Below, one piece after another: positions 12,143-19,312 of a DNA stretch of 32,776 bases. This DNA is from a virus. Below the pieces are notes generated by a model. That model made no database searches and was not told the origin of the DNA. It worked only from the letters and a program-made list of their open reading frames with translations. Location of the stretch: IMG/VR virus record IMGVR_UViG_3300032516_004471, positions 1-32,776 of that record; one strand, written 5' to 3'. The position numbers and the translations under genes are program-made. Position 1 is the stretch's first letter, and each line of letters starts with the position of its first letter.

Positions 12143-12851
12143 ATGCGGTCACGAATTTAAACCGAAGATGCAATACCGGCATAGATTGTTATGCGGTGAC
12201 TCGACCAATGCGGAGGATGTGGCGAGGGTGATGGGGGGGGGGAAGGCGGCGGCGGTGCTTTGTGACCCCCCGTATGGTCAAAACCAAAAAGGGGTTGAGC
12301 ATGATTCTCCCGAAGAACATTCCGCTCTCATGAGCGGGGCAATTGCCGCGCTTCCAATTGAAAACGGAGTGATTGCTGCGTTTCAGTCTCCGCGCACTTT
12401 TCACGCATGGACAGACCCGGCAAGGGCGCGTGGGTTTGTGTTTGAGAGAATGCTATGGCTCTACAAGGCCGCACAATGCACCTTCCCGTGGCGGGGATGG
12501 ATTCTGACTTCAGAATCCATCCCCGTTTGTAGTATTGGAAAGCCTCAATGGCAAGATGTTCACCCGTTTTCACACGACTGTTATTATCTGTCGGAGGTTA
12601 GTGGTGAATTGGATCAAGACTCCGGGTGGCACGGGAGCATTAAGCCATTGTCGGTTGTTTCCGATCTGATGAGGCGAATATGTCCGTCTGGGGCAGTGGT
12701 GTTTGACGGATTCCTCGGCTCCGGCACCACACTTGTCGCCTGTGAAAATTTGGGTCGCAGATGCCGCGCCATGGAAATATCTCCCAATTGCTGCGCCATA
12801 ATTTTACAGAGGATGCGGGATGCATTTGGTGTTGTCGGAGTTAAAATATGA
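12132..12851 (+). CDS. DNA methyltransferase 1 of the ParB-linked pair
   Basis: 239 aa. It starts MKCECGHEF then QYRHRLLCGDSTNAEDV, a leader shared with the next gene. Catalytic CDPPYG lies at about residues 44-49, and the SAM motif GFLGSGTTLVACENLGRRC near 195, followed by MEISPNCCAII. This is the N6/N4-type beta-class order. The middle is divergent. A G10 run encodes the Gly stretch just before the catalytic motif (12233-12242), and a perfect 16-bp hairpin encodes RGWILTSESIPV (12492-12525). It is probably a DNA adenine or N4-cytosine methylase that protects phage DNA. ATG 12132 is the only start that leaves the shared leader intact. Confidence 0.82.
   Translation: MKCECGHEFKPKMQYRHRLLCGDSTNAEDVARVMGGGKAAAVLCDPPYGQNQKGVEHDSPEEHSALMSGAIAALPIENGVIAAFQSPRTFHAWTDPARARGFVFERMLWLYKAAQCTFPWRGWILTSESIPVCSIGKPQWQDVHPFSHDCYYLSEVSGELDQDSGWHGSIKPLSVVSDLMRRICPSGAVVFDGFLGSGTTLVACENLGRRCRAMEISPNCCAIILQRMRDAFGVVGVKI
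12233..12242 (+). repeat. Homopolymeric G10 tract
   Basis: Ten consecutive G, inside the methyltransferase 1 gene about 7 codons before the catalytic DPPYG motif. The frame is intact in this copy. Such tracts are prone to slippage during replication and also to sequencing error. Confidence 0.85.
12492..12525. repeat. Perfect 16-bp hairpin inside methyltransferase 1
   Basis: CGGGGATGGATTCTGA, a 2-base CT loop, then its exact reverse complement. It is fully inside the coding sequence and in frame. Confidence 0.92.
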
Positions 12852-13636
12852 AATGTTCCTGTGGCCATACATTCGATCCTGAAATTCAATACCGGCACCG
12901 CCTGCTTTGTGGGGACAGCACCAACGCCCAAGTATGTGATGCATTTATGGCAGGCACCAAGGCCACGCTGGTGTTCACCGACCCGCCCTATGGCGTCAGC
13001 ATCGGCAAAAAAAATGTGATGCTAAACACCTTCCAGAAGGCTGGAAGGTGTTTAGGCAACTTGGACATGGATGATATGCCGCCCAAGGAATTGGGTGAAA
13101 TGTTATTGAAGGTTTTTAAACTGTGGCGCGGATATATGGCGGACGACTGTTCTGTGTTCGTGTGCTCTCCGCAGGGCGGAGGTCTCGGTATGATGATGAT
13201 GATGATGATGGATGCAGGCTTGGAGGTGCGGCACATTCTGAATTGGATTAAAAATTGTCCGACCTTCAGTATGGGCCGTTTGGATTATGATTATCAGCAT
13301 GAACCAATTCTATTCACATGGACCAAAACCCATAAGCGCAAACACGATGGCGCGTTTCGGACTTCGCTGTGGTCCGTGGATAAGCCCCATGCCAACAAGG
13401 AACACCCCACGATGAAACCAATTGAACTTCCTACCTGCGCGATTCTCAACCATACCGATACCGGCGATGTGGTCGTGGACATGTTTGGCGGCAGCGGTAC
13501 TACCATGGTGGCGTCCGAGAACACAAAGCGATCATGCCGTATGGTGGAAATTGATCCCAATTTCTGCGCCGTGATATTGGAAAGAATGACAACTGCATTC
13601 CCAAATATTAAAACAGAAAAACTCCCCAGGAAATAA
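12848..13636 (+). CDS. DNA methyltransferase 2 of the ParB-linked pair
   Basis: 262 aa, coupled by ATGA overlap at 12848. The leader MKCSCGHTF then IQYRHRLLCGDSTNAQV parallels methyltransferase 1. Catalytic TDPPYGVSIG is at the same position (D45). The SAM motif VVDMFGGSGTTMVASENTKR lies near 210, followed by VEIDPNFCAVILERM. Its centre, with WIKNCPTFSMGRLDYDYQHE and PILFTWTKTHKRKHDG, is the usual pattern of phage ParB-linked adenine or N4-cytosine methylases. A 15-bp perfect hairpin (13022-13055) and a run of seven Met codons (13190-13210) interrupt otherwise conserved sequence. Confidence 0.87.
   Translation: MKCSCGHTFDPEIQYRHRLLCGDSTNAQVCDAFMAGTKATLVFTDPPYGVSIGKKNVMLNTFQKAGRCLGNLDMDDMPPKELGEMLLKVFKLWRGYMADDCSVFVCSPQGGGLGMMMMMMMDAGLEVRHILNWIKNCPTFSMGRLDYDYQHEPILFTWTKTHKRKHDGAFRTSLWSVDKPHANKEHPTMKPIELPTCAILNHTDTGDVVVDMFGGSGTTMVASENTKRSCRMVEIDPNFCAVILERMTTAFPNIKTEKLPRK
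13022..13055. repeat. Perfect 15-bp hairpin inside methyltransferase 2
   Basis: CTAAACACCTTCCAG, loop AAGG, then its exact reverse complement. It encodes LNTFQKAGRCLG, 10-20 residues after the catalytic motif. The sequence is unrelated to the hairpin in methyltransferase 1. Confidence 0.92.
13190..13210 (+). repeat. (ATG)7 trinucleotide repeat
   Basis: Seven tandem ATG codons giving seven Met in a row in methyltransferase 2 (GLG then Met run then DAG). Length change would alter the Met count without breaking the frame. Confidence 0.9.
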
Positions 13637-13651
13637 TTGAGGGTTTCCGTT

Positions 13652-14287
13652 ATGGTTAAAATCAGAAAACGCGAGTTCAAGGAGCGCGCCCGGCGCCTCA
13701 AGCATTCCCCCAAGTACGACTGGATCGCGCTCACCCGCGAGTATGTCGACGGGCCATATACGAGCATCCGTGAATACTCGCAGTGGTGCGATATACGCCG
13801 CAAGGATTTCAAGGAGGATCGTCCCTGTCTGGACGCGATATATAAGGCCGCCAAGGATTTCAAGTGGAGCGAACTCAAAGCCCGGCGCATGCGGGCGGTG
13901 ATGGATAATGTTATCGGCGGCCGCGTCGACAAAGGCGTACGCGATAAGATATCGGAAATAGTCGAACTCAAACTCACCGCGACCAAGGCCATGGCCAAGA
14001 TCCTCGTGGATGTCGCCAATGGCAAACGCCCCGTCGAACTCAAGGGCGATCTCTCGGATATCATTAACGACCTCATGCGCAGCCTGGGTGGGCGCACGCG
14101 CGAGCAGGACATGCCCGCGCAAGGCGGGGGCGTGAACATCAACCAGGGCGTGCAGGTGGCTGATAGCTTCCGCAAGGAGATCGAGGGCGCCGATGACAGC
14201 AGCATTGAAAAGCTCGAAGCCGCGGCCCGCAAGTCGGTGGATGAGATCGAGAAGCTAATTGATATCGAGGTGGTGAAGGATAAATAA
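13652..14287 (+). CDS. Probable terminase small subunit
   Basis: 211 aa, from ATG 13652 after GAGGG; the in-frame TTG at 13637 is less likely. It lies directly before the large terminase and overlaps it by one base. YDWIALTREYVDGPYTSIRE and YSQWCDIRRKDFKED look like an N-terminal helix-turn-helix, as in small terminase subunits that recognise the packaging site. The middle is helical (VRDKISEIVELKLTATKAMA) and the tail (SSIEKLEAAARKSVDEIEKL) could be an oligomerising coil. The call rests on position and general build, not on a firm family match. Confidence 0.55.
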   Translation: MVKIRKREFKERARRLKHSPKYDWIALTREYVDGPYTSIREYSQWCDIRRKDFKEDRPCLDAIYKAAKDFKWSELKARRMRAVMDNVIGGRVDKGVRDKISEIVELKLTATKAMAKILVDVANGKRPVELKGDLSDIINDLMRSLGGRTREQDMPAQGGGVNINQGVQVADSFRKEIEGADDSSIEKLEAAARKSVDEIEKLIDIEVVKDK

Positions 14288-16065
14288 TGTACGATGAGAA
14301 ATTGCAACGCGTACAAAAACTCCGGGGTATGATGCTCAACCGCATCGTAGCCAAGTCCCTGGATTTTTTCATGCACCACCACCGCAGCACATCGGATACC
14401 CCGATGTCGTTCAAGGACATGCCGTACCTGAAACAAATCTACCTGGATGCATCGCCGCAGATCGCGCTTATGTCCAGCGTGCAGACGGGCAAATCAGAGT
14501 GGGCGCTCATCAAGGGGTTTGCGTGCGTGGACCTGGGGTTGAATGTGTTTCATGTATTCAGCACCGGCGAGGCCAAGACCTCGTTTGTACGATCACGCAT
14601 CAACGACCTGTGCGATCGCGTGCAGGTGTACAAGGACATGGAACACGACAGCAAACGCAATACATATCTGCGGTCTATCGGGCGCGCGCATTGGAAATTT
14701 GTGCTCTCCAACAGCAAGGCGCAATTCGACGAGTTCCCCGCCGATGCGTCCATGGTCGACGAATACGATTCCTGCAACGAGGAGAATATACCGCTTATCG
14801 ACACCCGCTTGGAGAACAGCAATTACAAATTCAAGTGGAACCTCGGCAACCCCACGGTGGACGGTTATGGTATCGCTTATTTCTTCCGGCACAGTACGGC
14901 CAATGAATGGTATTACCTGTGCGAGAAATGCGGCGAATATTTCCTGGCCGATTTCCTGCAGGCCGTGGTCTACGAGGTCCGGGACAAGGACGGCCAGCAC
15001 CGCGAATATAAATTGCACGATACCGAGTGGAAGGAGGACTGCGGCCGCGACATACTTATGAAATGTTCCTACTGTGCCCACATGCAAAACCGTGGCCCGG
15101 GCATGTGGCAGATTGGCAACGCCGACGCCGCCATAAGCGGGTATCACATATCGAAGCTGATAAAACTCAACTCGCCCATATACGAACTGTGGCGCGAGTG
15201 CCAGGCCGCCAGCGGCAACGATTATAAGACGCAGGTGTTCTACAATAAAAAACTGGGCTTGCCGTATGCGGGTACCGGGTCCAAGCTCACCGCGGATATG
15301 CTCGACAAGTGCACCTTCGATTACCTGGCGAAACTCTCATCCACCAAGGATACCTGCGCCGGCCTGGACGTCGGTTCCAAATTCGATATGCAGATTGTAA
15401 TCAGCGCTCACAACGAGGGACGCCGCAAGCGCCTGGTGCTCAATGCGCTGCGCCTGAATAGCATGGACGAGGTGAAGGCCGCCATCGACACCTACAATAT
15501 TAAAACGATGTGTGTGGGTATCAAACCGGAGCGCAACCTGGTTAAAAGTTTCCGCGAGGAAATGTACGGCAAGTGCGATATCATTATGGTCGAAGAACTC
15601 GAAGGCCGCAGCGGGGCACTTAAGATCCACGGATACCGCGACAGCGAGGACGAGGGGGTTGTAACCGTCGACCGCACATGGATGCTCGACGAGACCATGA
15701 AGCAGGTACGCCATAAAAATATCATTGTGCCTAAGAATTTCAGGTCCATACTTGACGGGTTCTGGATCAAGAGCATGGAGTCCATCACGCGCATATTTGA
15801 AAACGAGAAAGAGGAATACCGCTGGTCCAAGGCCGTGGACGATCACTTTAGGTTCGCGGATGCGTTCAGCATGCTGGCGTGGATGCGGTGCCAGGACGTG
15901 GTTATTATAGGCGACGATTTCCGGGCCCCGCAGGAACCCCGGCAGCGTTCCGGGTTGAGCGAGGCCGAAGCAAAATCACAGTGCCGGGCGGACAGTGTTG
16001 GAATCATCAGGAGGCGTTATGGGATCAATAGGCATGGGTTCTCGCGGCGACAAGAATTTCCGTGA
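14287..16065 (+). CDS. terL: Terminase large subunit (GpA-like)
   Basis: 592 aa. The ATPase motor has Walker A SSVQTGKSEW (residues 63-72) in the lambda gpA-like QTGKS form and Walker B ASMVDEYDS (about 154-162). A zinc finger follows (YYLCEKCGEYF and LMKCSYCAHM). The nuclease domain begins at AGLDVGSKFDMQIVISAHN (about 358), with the expected first acidic strand, and continues to DDHFRFADAFSMLAWM (about 518). It cuts concatemeric phage DNA and pumps it into the prohead through the portal. The C-terminus extends 47 bases into the next gene and ends in an Arg-rich tail. Confidence 0.93.
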   Translation: MYDEKLQRVQKLRGMMLNRIVAKSLDFFMHHHRSTSDTPMSFKDMPYLKQIYLDASPQIALMSSVQTGKSEWALIKGFACVDLGLNVFHVFSTGEAKTSFVRSRINDLCDRVQVYKDMEHDSKRNTYLRSIGRAHWKFVLSNSKAQFDEFPADASMVDEYDSCNEENIPLIDTRLENSNYKFKWNLGNPTVDGYGIAYFFRHSTANEWYYLCEKCGEYFLADFLQAVVYEVRDKDGQHREYKLHDTEWKEDCGRDILMKCSYCAHMQNRGPGMWQIGNADAAISGYHISKLIKLNSPIYELWRECQAASGNDYKTQVFYNKKLGLPYAGTGSKLTADMLDKCTFDYLAKLSSTKDTCAGLDVGSKFDMQIVISAHNEGRRKRLVLNALRLNSMDEVKAAIDTYNIKTMCVGIKPERNLVKSFREEMYGKCDIIMVEELEGRSGALKIHGYRDSEDEGVVTVDRTWMLDETMKQVRHKNIIVPKNFRSILDGFWIKSMESITRIFENEKEEYRWSKAVDDHFRFADAFSMLAWMRCQDVVIIGDDFRAPQEPRQRSGLSEAEAKSQCRADSVGIIRRRYGINRHGFSRRQEFP

Positions 16066-16261
16066 GCAGATACGCGAGGCGGTCAGTGCTCATATCGAGC
16101 AGTACATCGACCGCCCGGACGCGTACCGGGTGATGCGGCAGATATTCGATGCCGAGGTAGCCGAGCAATCCCTGGCGCGCAGCCATAAAATGGTATTTAC
16201 CGCCAAACGCCTGGGAATAACGTTCAGAAGTTTAAAAGACAAATTGAGACGGGGCCAATAA
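16019..16261 (+). CDS. Small Fis-type helix-turn-helix protein
   Basis: 80 aa from ATG 16019 after AGGAGG, overlapping the terminase gene. The C-terminus SHKMVFTAKRLGITFRSLKD then KLRRG fits the Fis/NtrC-type DNA-binding helix-turn-helix (AAxxLGIxxxTLRxKL). The N-terminal helices (FREQIREAVSAHIEQYIDRP, AYRVMRQIFDAEVAEQSLA) could dimerise. Its place between terminase and portal, where lambda has gpW, is odd for a DNA-binding protein, although lambda gpW shows no such motif. It may regulate the promoter just downstream or assist packaging. Confidence 0.55.
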   Translation: MGSIGMGSRGDKNFREQIREAVSAHIEQYIDRPDAYRVMRQIFDAEVAEQSLARSHKMVFTAKRLGITFRSLKDKLRRGQ

Positions 16262-16292
16262 CCCAAATTGTTTTTTCGACAATTCCAGTGTT

Positions 16293-16321
16293 TTGACATA
16301 TATTACATCGTGTGCAATACT
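16293..16321 (+). promoter_or_regulatory. Late-gene promoter before the portal
   Basis: Perfect TTGACA (16293-16298), a 17-base spacer, then AATACT (16316-16321, 4 of 6 matches). The 107-base gap also holds the dyad AATTGT...ACAATT at 16266-16284. AAGGGGG precedes the portal ATG at 16369. Confidence 0.6.
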
Positions 16322-16368
16322 ATTGTCGCAAGTGAAAATTATGCGGTAACTGTATTGAAGGGGGCACG

Positions 16369-17919
16369 ATGCTTGATTTCCTGGGTTCCAAAAAACTGAA
16401 AGAGGCACGCCAGGAGATCGAAACTATGCGCCTCGAGGTCACCGACCTCAAGGAAAAAATCAAGGCCCGACGCATCACCGAAAGCTCGTATTTGTTCTCC
16501 GGTGACCTCACCCCTGACGCCATCGGACAGAGCAAGGAACAACGCAGCGATCTCAACACCGCCGATTATTGGACGCTGCAGAAGCAGTGTTACGACTGCT
16601 TCAAATTGTTTCCGTATGCCAAACGCGTAATTGAGATGACAACTGATTTCTGCCTGGGGAGCGATCCCACTTTCACCGTCGAGGATACGGTCAAAGCCAA
16701 GTACAAAGACGTGCAGATGATCCTCGAGGAATTCTGGAACGACTACGACAACAACTTCGACCTCATGCTCGAGGGTATGACGAACGAGTTGTGGATTCTC
16801 GGGGAACAGATATATCCGTTCGAGATCGACCCCATGACGCGGGTACTTAAACTCGGCATCGTGGACCCGCGCATGGTCGAGAAGATTCTGCGTGACGATA
16901 AGAACCCCAAACGCCTGAATCAGATCGTATTGCAGCGCAATCTCTACGGCAAGCAGAAGGTCTACGGCGTGGTGAACGAGGTCGCCGGCCGGCTGCGGCC
17001 CATGGATAGCGCCATGGCGTCCACACCGGACTATGAGTATGTCGCGCCGGCGTTCCTGTTCCAGTGCAACCGGCTGCCCACGCAGACGCGCGGGTATTCC
17101 GAACTCGCCACCATGATCGAAACCCTGGACATGCTGGATCAATTCATATTCCAGGTGACCGAGCGGTCGCTGCTCATGTTCCATTTCATTGCCGATGTGC
17201 TTATCAAGAATAAGAGCGACGAGGAGATCAAGAACTACCCCGTACCGGACCCGCGCAAGAATGCGGTGTTCAAGCACAGCCAGAATGTCACGCTCGATCT
17301 CAAGACCCCCGACCTCAAGGCCGTGGATGCCGACATGATATGCCGTATGGTTGTGCGGTACATCCTGGCCGGCGTGGGGATCCCCGAGCACTGGATCGTC
17401 AGCGGAGAAAACACCAACCTTTCGACAGCTCGAGAGCAGAACAATCCTATCGAGAAGCGCCTGGAGCGCAAACAGGGCCTGGTGAAATACATGATCCGCA
17501 TTCTGTTTCGCGCCCAACTCGAGGCGCGCATGACCGGTGTCACGCCGGCCGAGATCAACGAGATCATGAAGGGTGTTAGCATCAACCTCCCGGCCGTCGC
17601 CGGCATTGACCGGCGCCTCCGGGCCCAGGTGCTCAGCGAAACCGCCAAGTCGCTTGTGATCGCCGTCAGCCAGGGTTGGGTCACCAACCGGGACGCCGGC
17701 AGCGAGTTTGTGGCGCTGGCCAACAAGTTCGGCATGGAACTTTCCAATCTCGGGCTTGAAAAGGGGCTGTCGGATATCATCCCCGGCAAGAGTGGTCCGC
17801 AGAACATCGACGGTTATTTCAAGAGCATTGATCAGATGGTCAAGCAAATGGACAGCACCAAGCCGGGCATGATGACCAAGCCGCAGATCCCCCAACCCGC
17901 GGGCGCGGAGGCCGAGTAA
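16369..17919 (+). CDS. Portal protein
   Basis: 516 aa. It begins with a short coiled-coil-like helix (KKLKEARQEIETMRLEVTDL). The core contains the portal wing and stem pattern: CFKLFPYAKRVIEMTTDFCL, DLMLEGMTNELWILGEQIYP, VDPRMVEKILRD, then RGYSELATMIETLDMLDQFI. The clip and crown region follows (AGVGIPEHWIVSGENTNLST) and a C-terminal helical and Pro-rich tail (PQIPQPAGAEAE). It forms the dodecameric ring through which DNA is packaged. Assignment rests on these features plus position after the large terminase and before the Mu F-like gene. Confidence 0.85.
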   Translation: MLDFLGSKKLKEARQEIETMRLEVTDLKEKIKARRITESSYLFSGDLTPDAIGQSKEQRSDLNTADYWTLQKQCYDCFKLFPYAKRVIEMTTDFCLGSDPTFTVEDTVKAKYKDVQMILEEFWNDYDNNFDLMLEGMTNELWILGEQIYPFEIDPMTRVLKLGIVDPRMVEKILRDDKNPKRLNQIVLQRNLYGKQKVYGVVNEVAGRLRPMDSAMASTPDYEYVAPAFLFQCNRLPTQTRGYSELATMIETLDMLDQFIFQVTERSLLMFHFIADVLIKNKSDEEIKNYPVPDPRKNAVFKHSQNVTLDLKTPDLKAVDADMICRMVVRYILAGVGIPEHWIVSGENTNLSTAREQNNPIEKRLERKQGLVKYMIRILFRAQLEARMTGVTPAEINEIMKGVSINLPAVAGIDRRLRAQVLSETAKSLVIAVSQGWVTNRDAGSEFVALANKFGMELSNLGLEKGLSDIIPGKSGPQNIDGYFKSIDQMVKQMDSTKPGMMTKPQIPQPAGAEAE

Positions 17920-18812
17920 TGGCGTCCAAGCGGCAGATCGCATACGCCGAGGAAGTCCAAGCCCTCATGGATTCCTATGCCGATGACATTGATATCGGCA
18001 GCATGCGTATTCGGAATCTGCTTATCGAACTTAACCGTTCGCTCACGGTAAAAATCATGGCCATGAGCGAAGACGAGTGGATGCGCATGAATCTCATGCA
18101 GGCGCGCCGCGATCTCACCGAACTCATGGGTAAATTCAAGATCGGTTATGACGCCGAACTCCTGGCCACGCTTAAAAAGGGCGCTACCAAGGGCGTCAAC
18201 AGCGTCATTGAACCGCTGAAAAACAACCTCGATATGACGCTCCTGGCGTTCGAACCCAAGGTGTGGAAGCCGGTATTCATGGACCCCTATATCCGGCAGA
18301 TATGGAATGTATCGTCCACGCTCATCACCGGGGCAACGCAAGAAGTGGCCGAGAAGATCATGACCGACATCACCCTGGGCCTGGCCGGGGGCCTCAGCCG
18401 CGAGACGGTTATCAATTCCATCGTGGGGCAACTCGACGGCGAGGCATTGGGGTTCAAGGACCTCAACGATCGCGCGTGGGCGATATACCGCACCGAGACC
18501 TCGCGCATGTTCAGCCAGGCGTCGTATCTGCAGATGTCAACCGCCGAGGAAATACTTCCCGGCAGCGAAAAGCAGTGGATGCACGGTATCCTGTGGGGTG
18601 CCGGCCAGGAACCGCGCGCGGGGCATGTGGCGTTGGATGGCGAGGTGGTGCCGTTTGATGAGGCATTCCAGGATCCGATTACGGGCGATGCGCTGCGTTA
18701 TCCGTTGGACCCGCTGGCGCCGCCTTCGGCTACGGTTAACTGCGGTTGCACTATGTCGCTCGTGTTACCCGCGGATTCGTTTCTGCGTGACACCACTATG
18801 GTAAACGTTTAA
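17919..18812 (+). CDS. Head morphogenesis protein, Mu gpF-like
   Basis: 297 aa. The C-terminal half matches the Mu F/SPP1 gp7 minor head family: RAWAIYRTETSRMFSQASYL, then PRAGHVALDGEVVPFDEAFQ (about residue 232 on), YPLDPLAPPSATVNCGCTMS. The conserved H...D and CxC near the end are family hallmarks. The protein joins the capsid near the portal and aids assembly or DNA ejection. Its ATG shares one base with the portal stop codon. Confidence 0.85.
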   Translation: MASKRQIAYAEEVQALMDSYADDIDIGSMRIRNLLIELNRSLTVKIMAMSEDEWMRMNLMQARRDLTELMGKFKIGYDAELLATLKKGATKGVNSVIEPLKNNLDMTLLAFEPKVWKPVFMDPYIRQIWNVSSTLITGATQEVAEKIMTDITLGLAGGLSRETVINSIVGQLDGEALGFKDLNDRAWAIYRTETSRMFSQASYLQMSTAEEILPGSEKQWMHGILWGAGQEPRAGHVALDGEVVPFDEAFQDPITGDALRYPLDPLAPPSATVNCGCTMSLVLPADSFLRDTTMVNV

Positions 18813-18824
18813 AGGGGATTTCAG

Positions 18825-19301
18825 ATGTCGAAGAAATCGGAACTCATGGATCTGCTGCGCAAGAACGGCGTTGTCGCCATCCACAACGGGATGAGCACCA
18901 GCGAACTCAAGCTCGCGTGGGACAAGCACCAGGCCGATATGAAGGCGCGTGAGGAAGGCAAGAAGGAAGAAGAACGCCTCGCCAAGATTGCCGAGAATCA
19001 CCCCGCGCCCGCGCCCGTCCCCGCGCCCGTCCCCGCGCCCGTCCCTGCGCCCGTACCCGCGCCTGCCCCCGCGCATGCGTCTGCCCCCGAGACCGTCCCG
19101 GCTTACCGGACCGTCCCCGTTGCCCGCAAGCAGCGCGTCGAGGTGAAAAACGGTACCATCGTGACGCCCGATGATATGCGGCTTATCGACCCGCTGGATG
19201 TCATGGTCCGCCGGGTCGTGGGCAGCGTGATGGTGGTGATCTTCAAGAAGGGCCCCAAGGTCCAGTACAACACCCGGACATTCATGAAGATCAATTCGTA
19301 A
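18825..19301 (+). CDS. Virion-region protein with PAPV repeat linker
   Basis: 158 aa preceded by AAAGGGGATTTCAG, which also precedes the gene at 22354. The N-terminus (SKKSELMDLLRKNGVVAIHN then GMSTSELKLAW) resembles a short SAP/LEM-like or HeH helix-extended-helix motif. A charged helix leads into a Pro-rich PAPV repeat (about residues 60-85), then a conserved-looking C-terminus (DDMRLIDPLDVMVRRVVGSV, MVVIFKKGPKVQYNTRTFMK). The PAPV segment would be an extended linker. Position between the Mu F-like protein and the protease suggests a head role. No named family. Confidence 0.6.
   Translation: MSKKSELMDLLRKNGVVAIHNGMSTSELKLAWDKHQADMKAREEGKKEEERLAKIAENHPAPAPVPAPVPAPVPAPVPAPAPAHASAPETVPAYRTVPVARKQRVEVKNGTIVTPDDMRLIDPLDVMVRRVVGSVMVVIFKKGPKVQYNTRTFMKINS
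19001..19076 (+). repeat. 12-bp tandem repeat encoding PAPV
   Basis: Units of CCCGCGCCCGTC, with small variations, repeat about five to six times and encode an extended Pro-Ala-Pro-Val spacer. Copy number may vary between relatives. Confidence 0.85.
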
Positions 19302-19312
19302 AGGAATTGCAA

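Noticed and set aside
16266-16284. AATTGT-N7-ACAATT dyad considered as a terminator of the terminase operon
   Set aside because: The stem is only 6 AT-rich bases and the T-run lies in the loop rather than after the stem.
16339-17943. 534-codon open frame on the - strand opposite the portal gene
   Set aside because: It mirrors the portal gene in high-GC DNA, has no domain likeness and no ribosome site. The same holds for the long antisense frames at 20246-21862, 13294-14436, 9610-10731 and 27029-28015.
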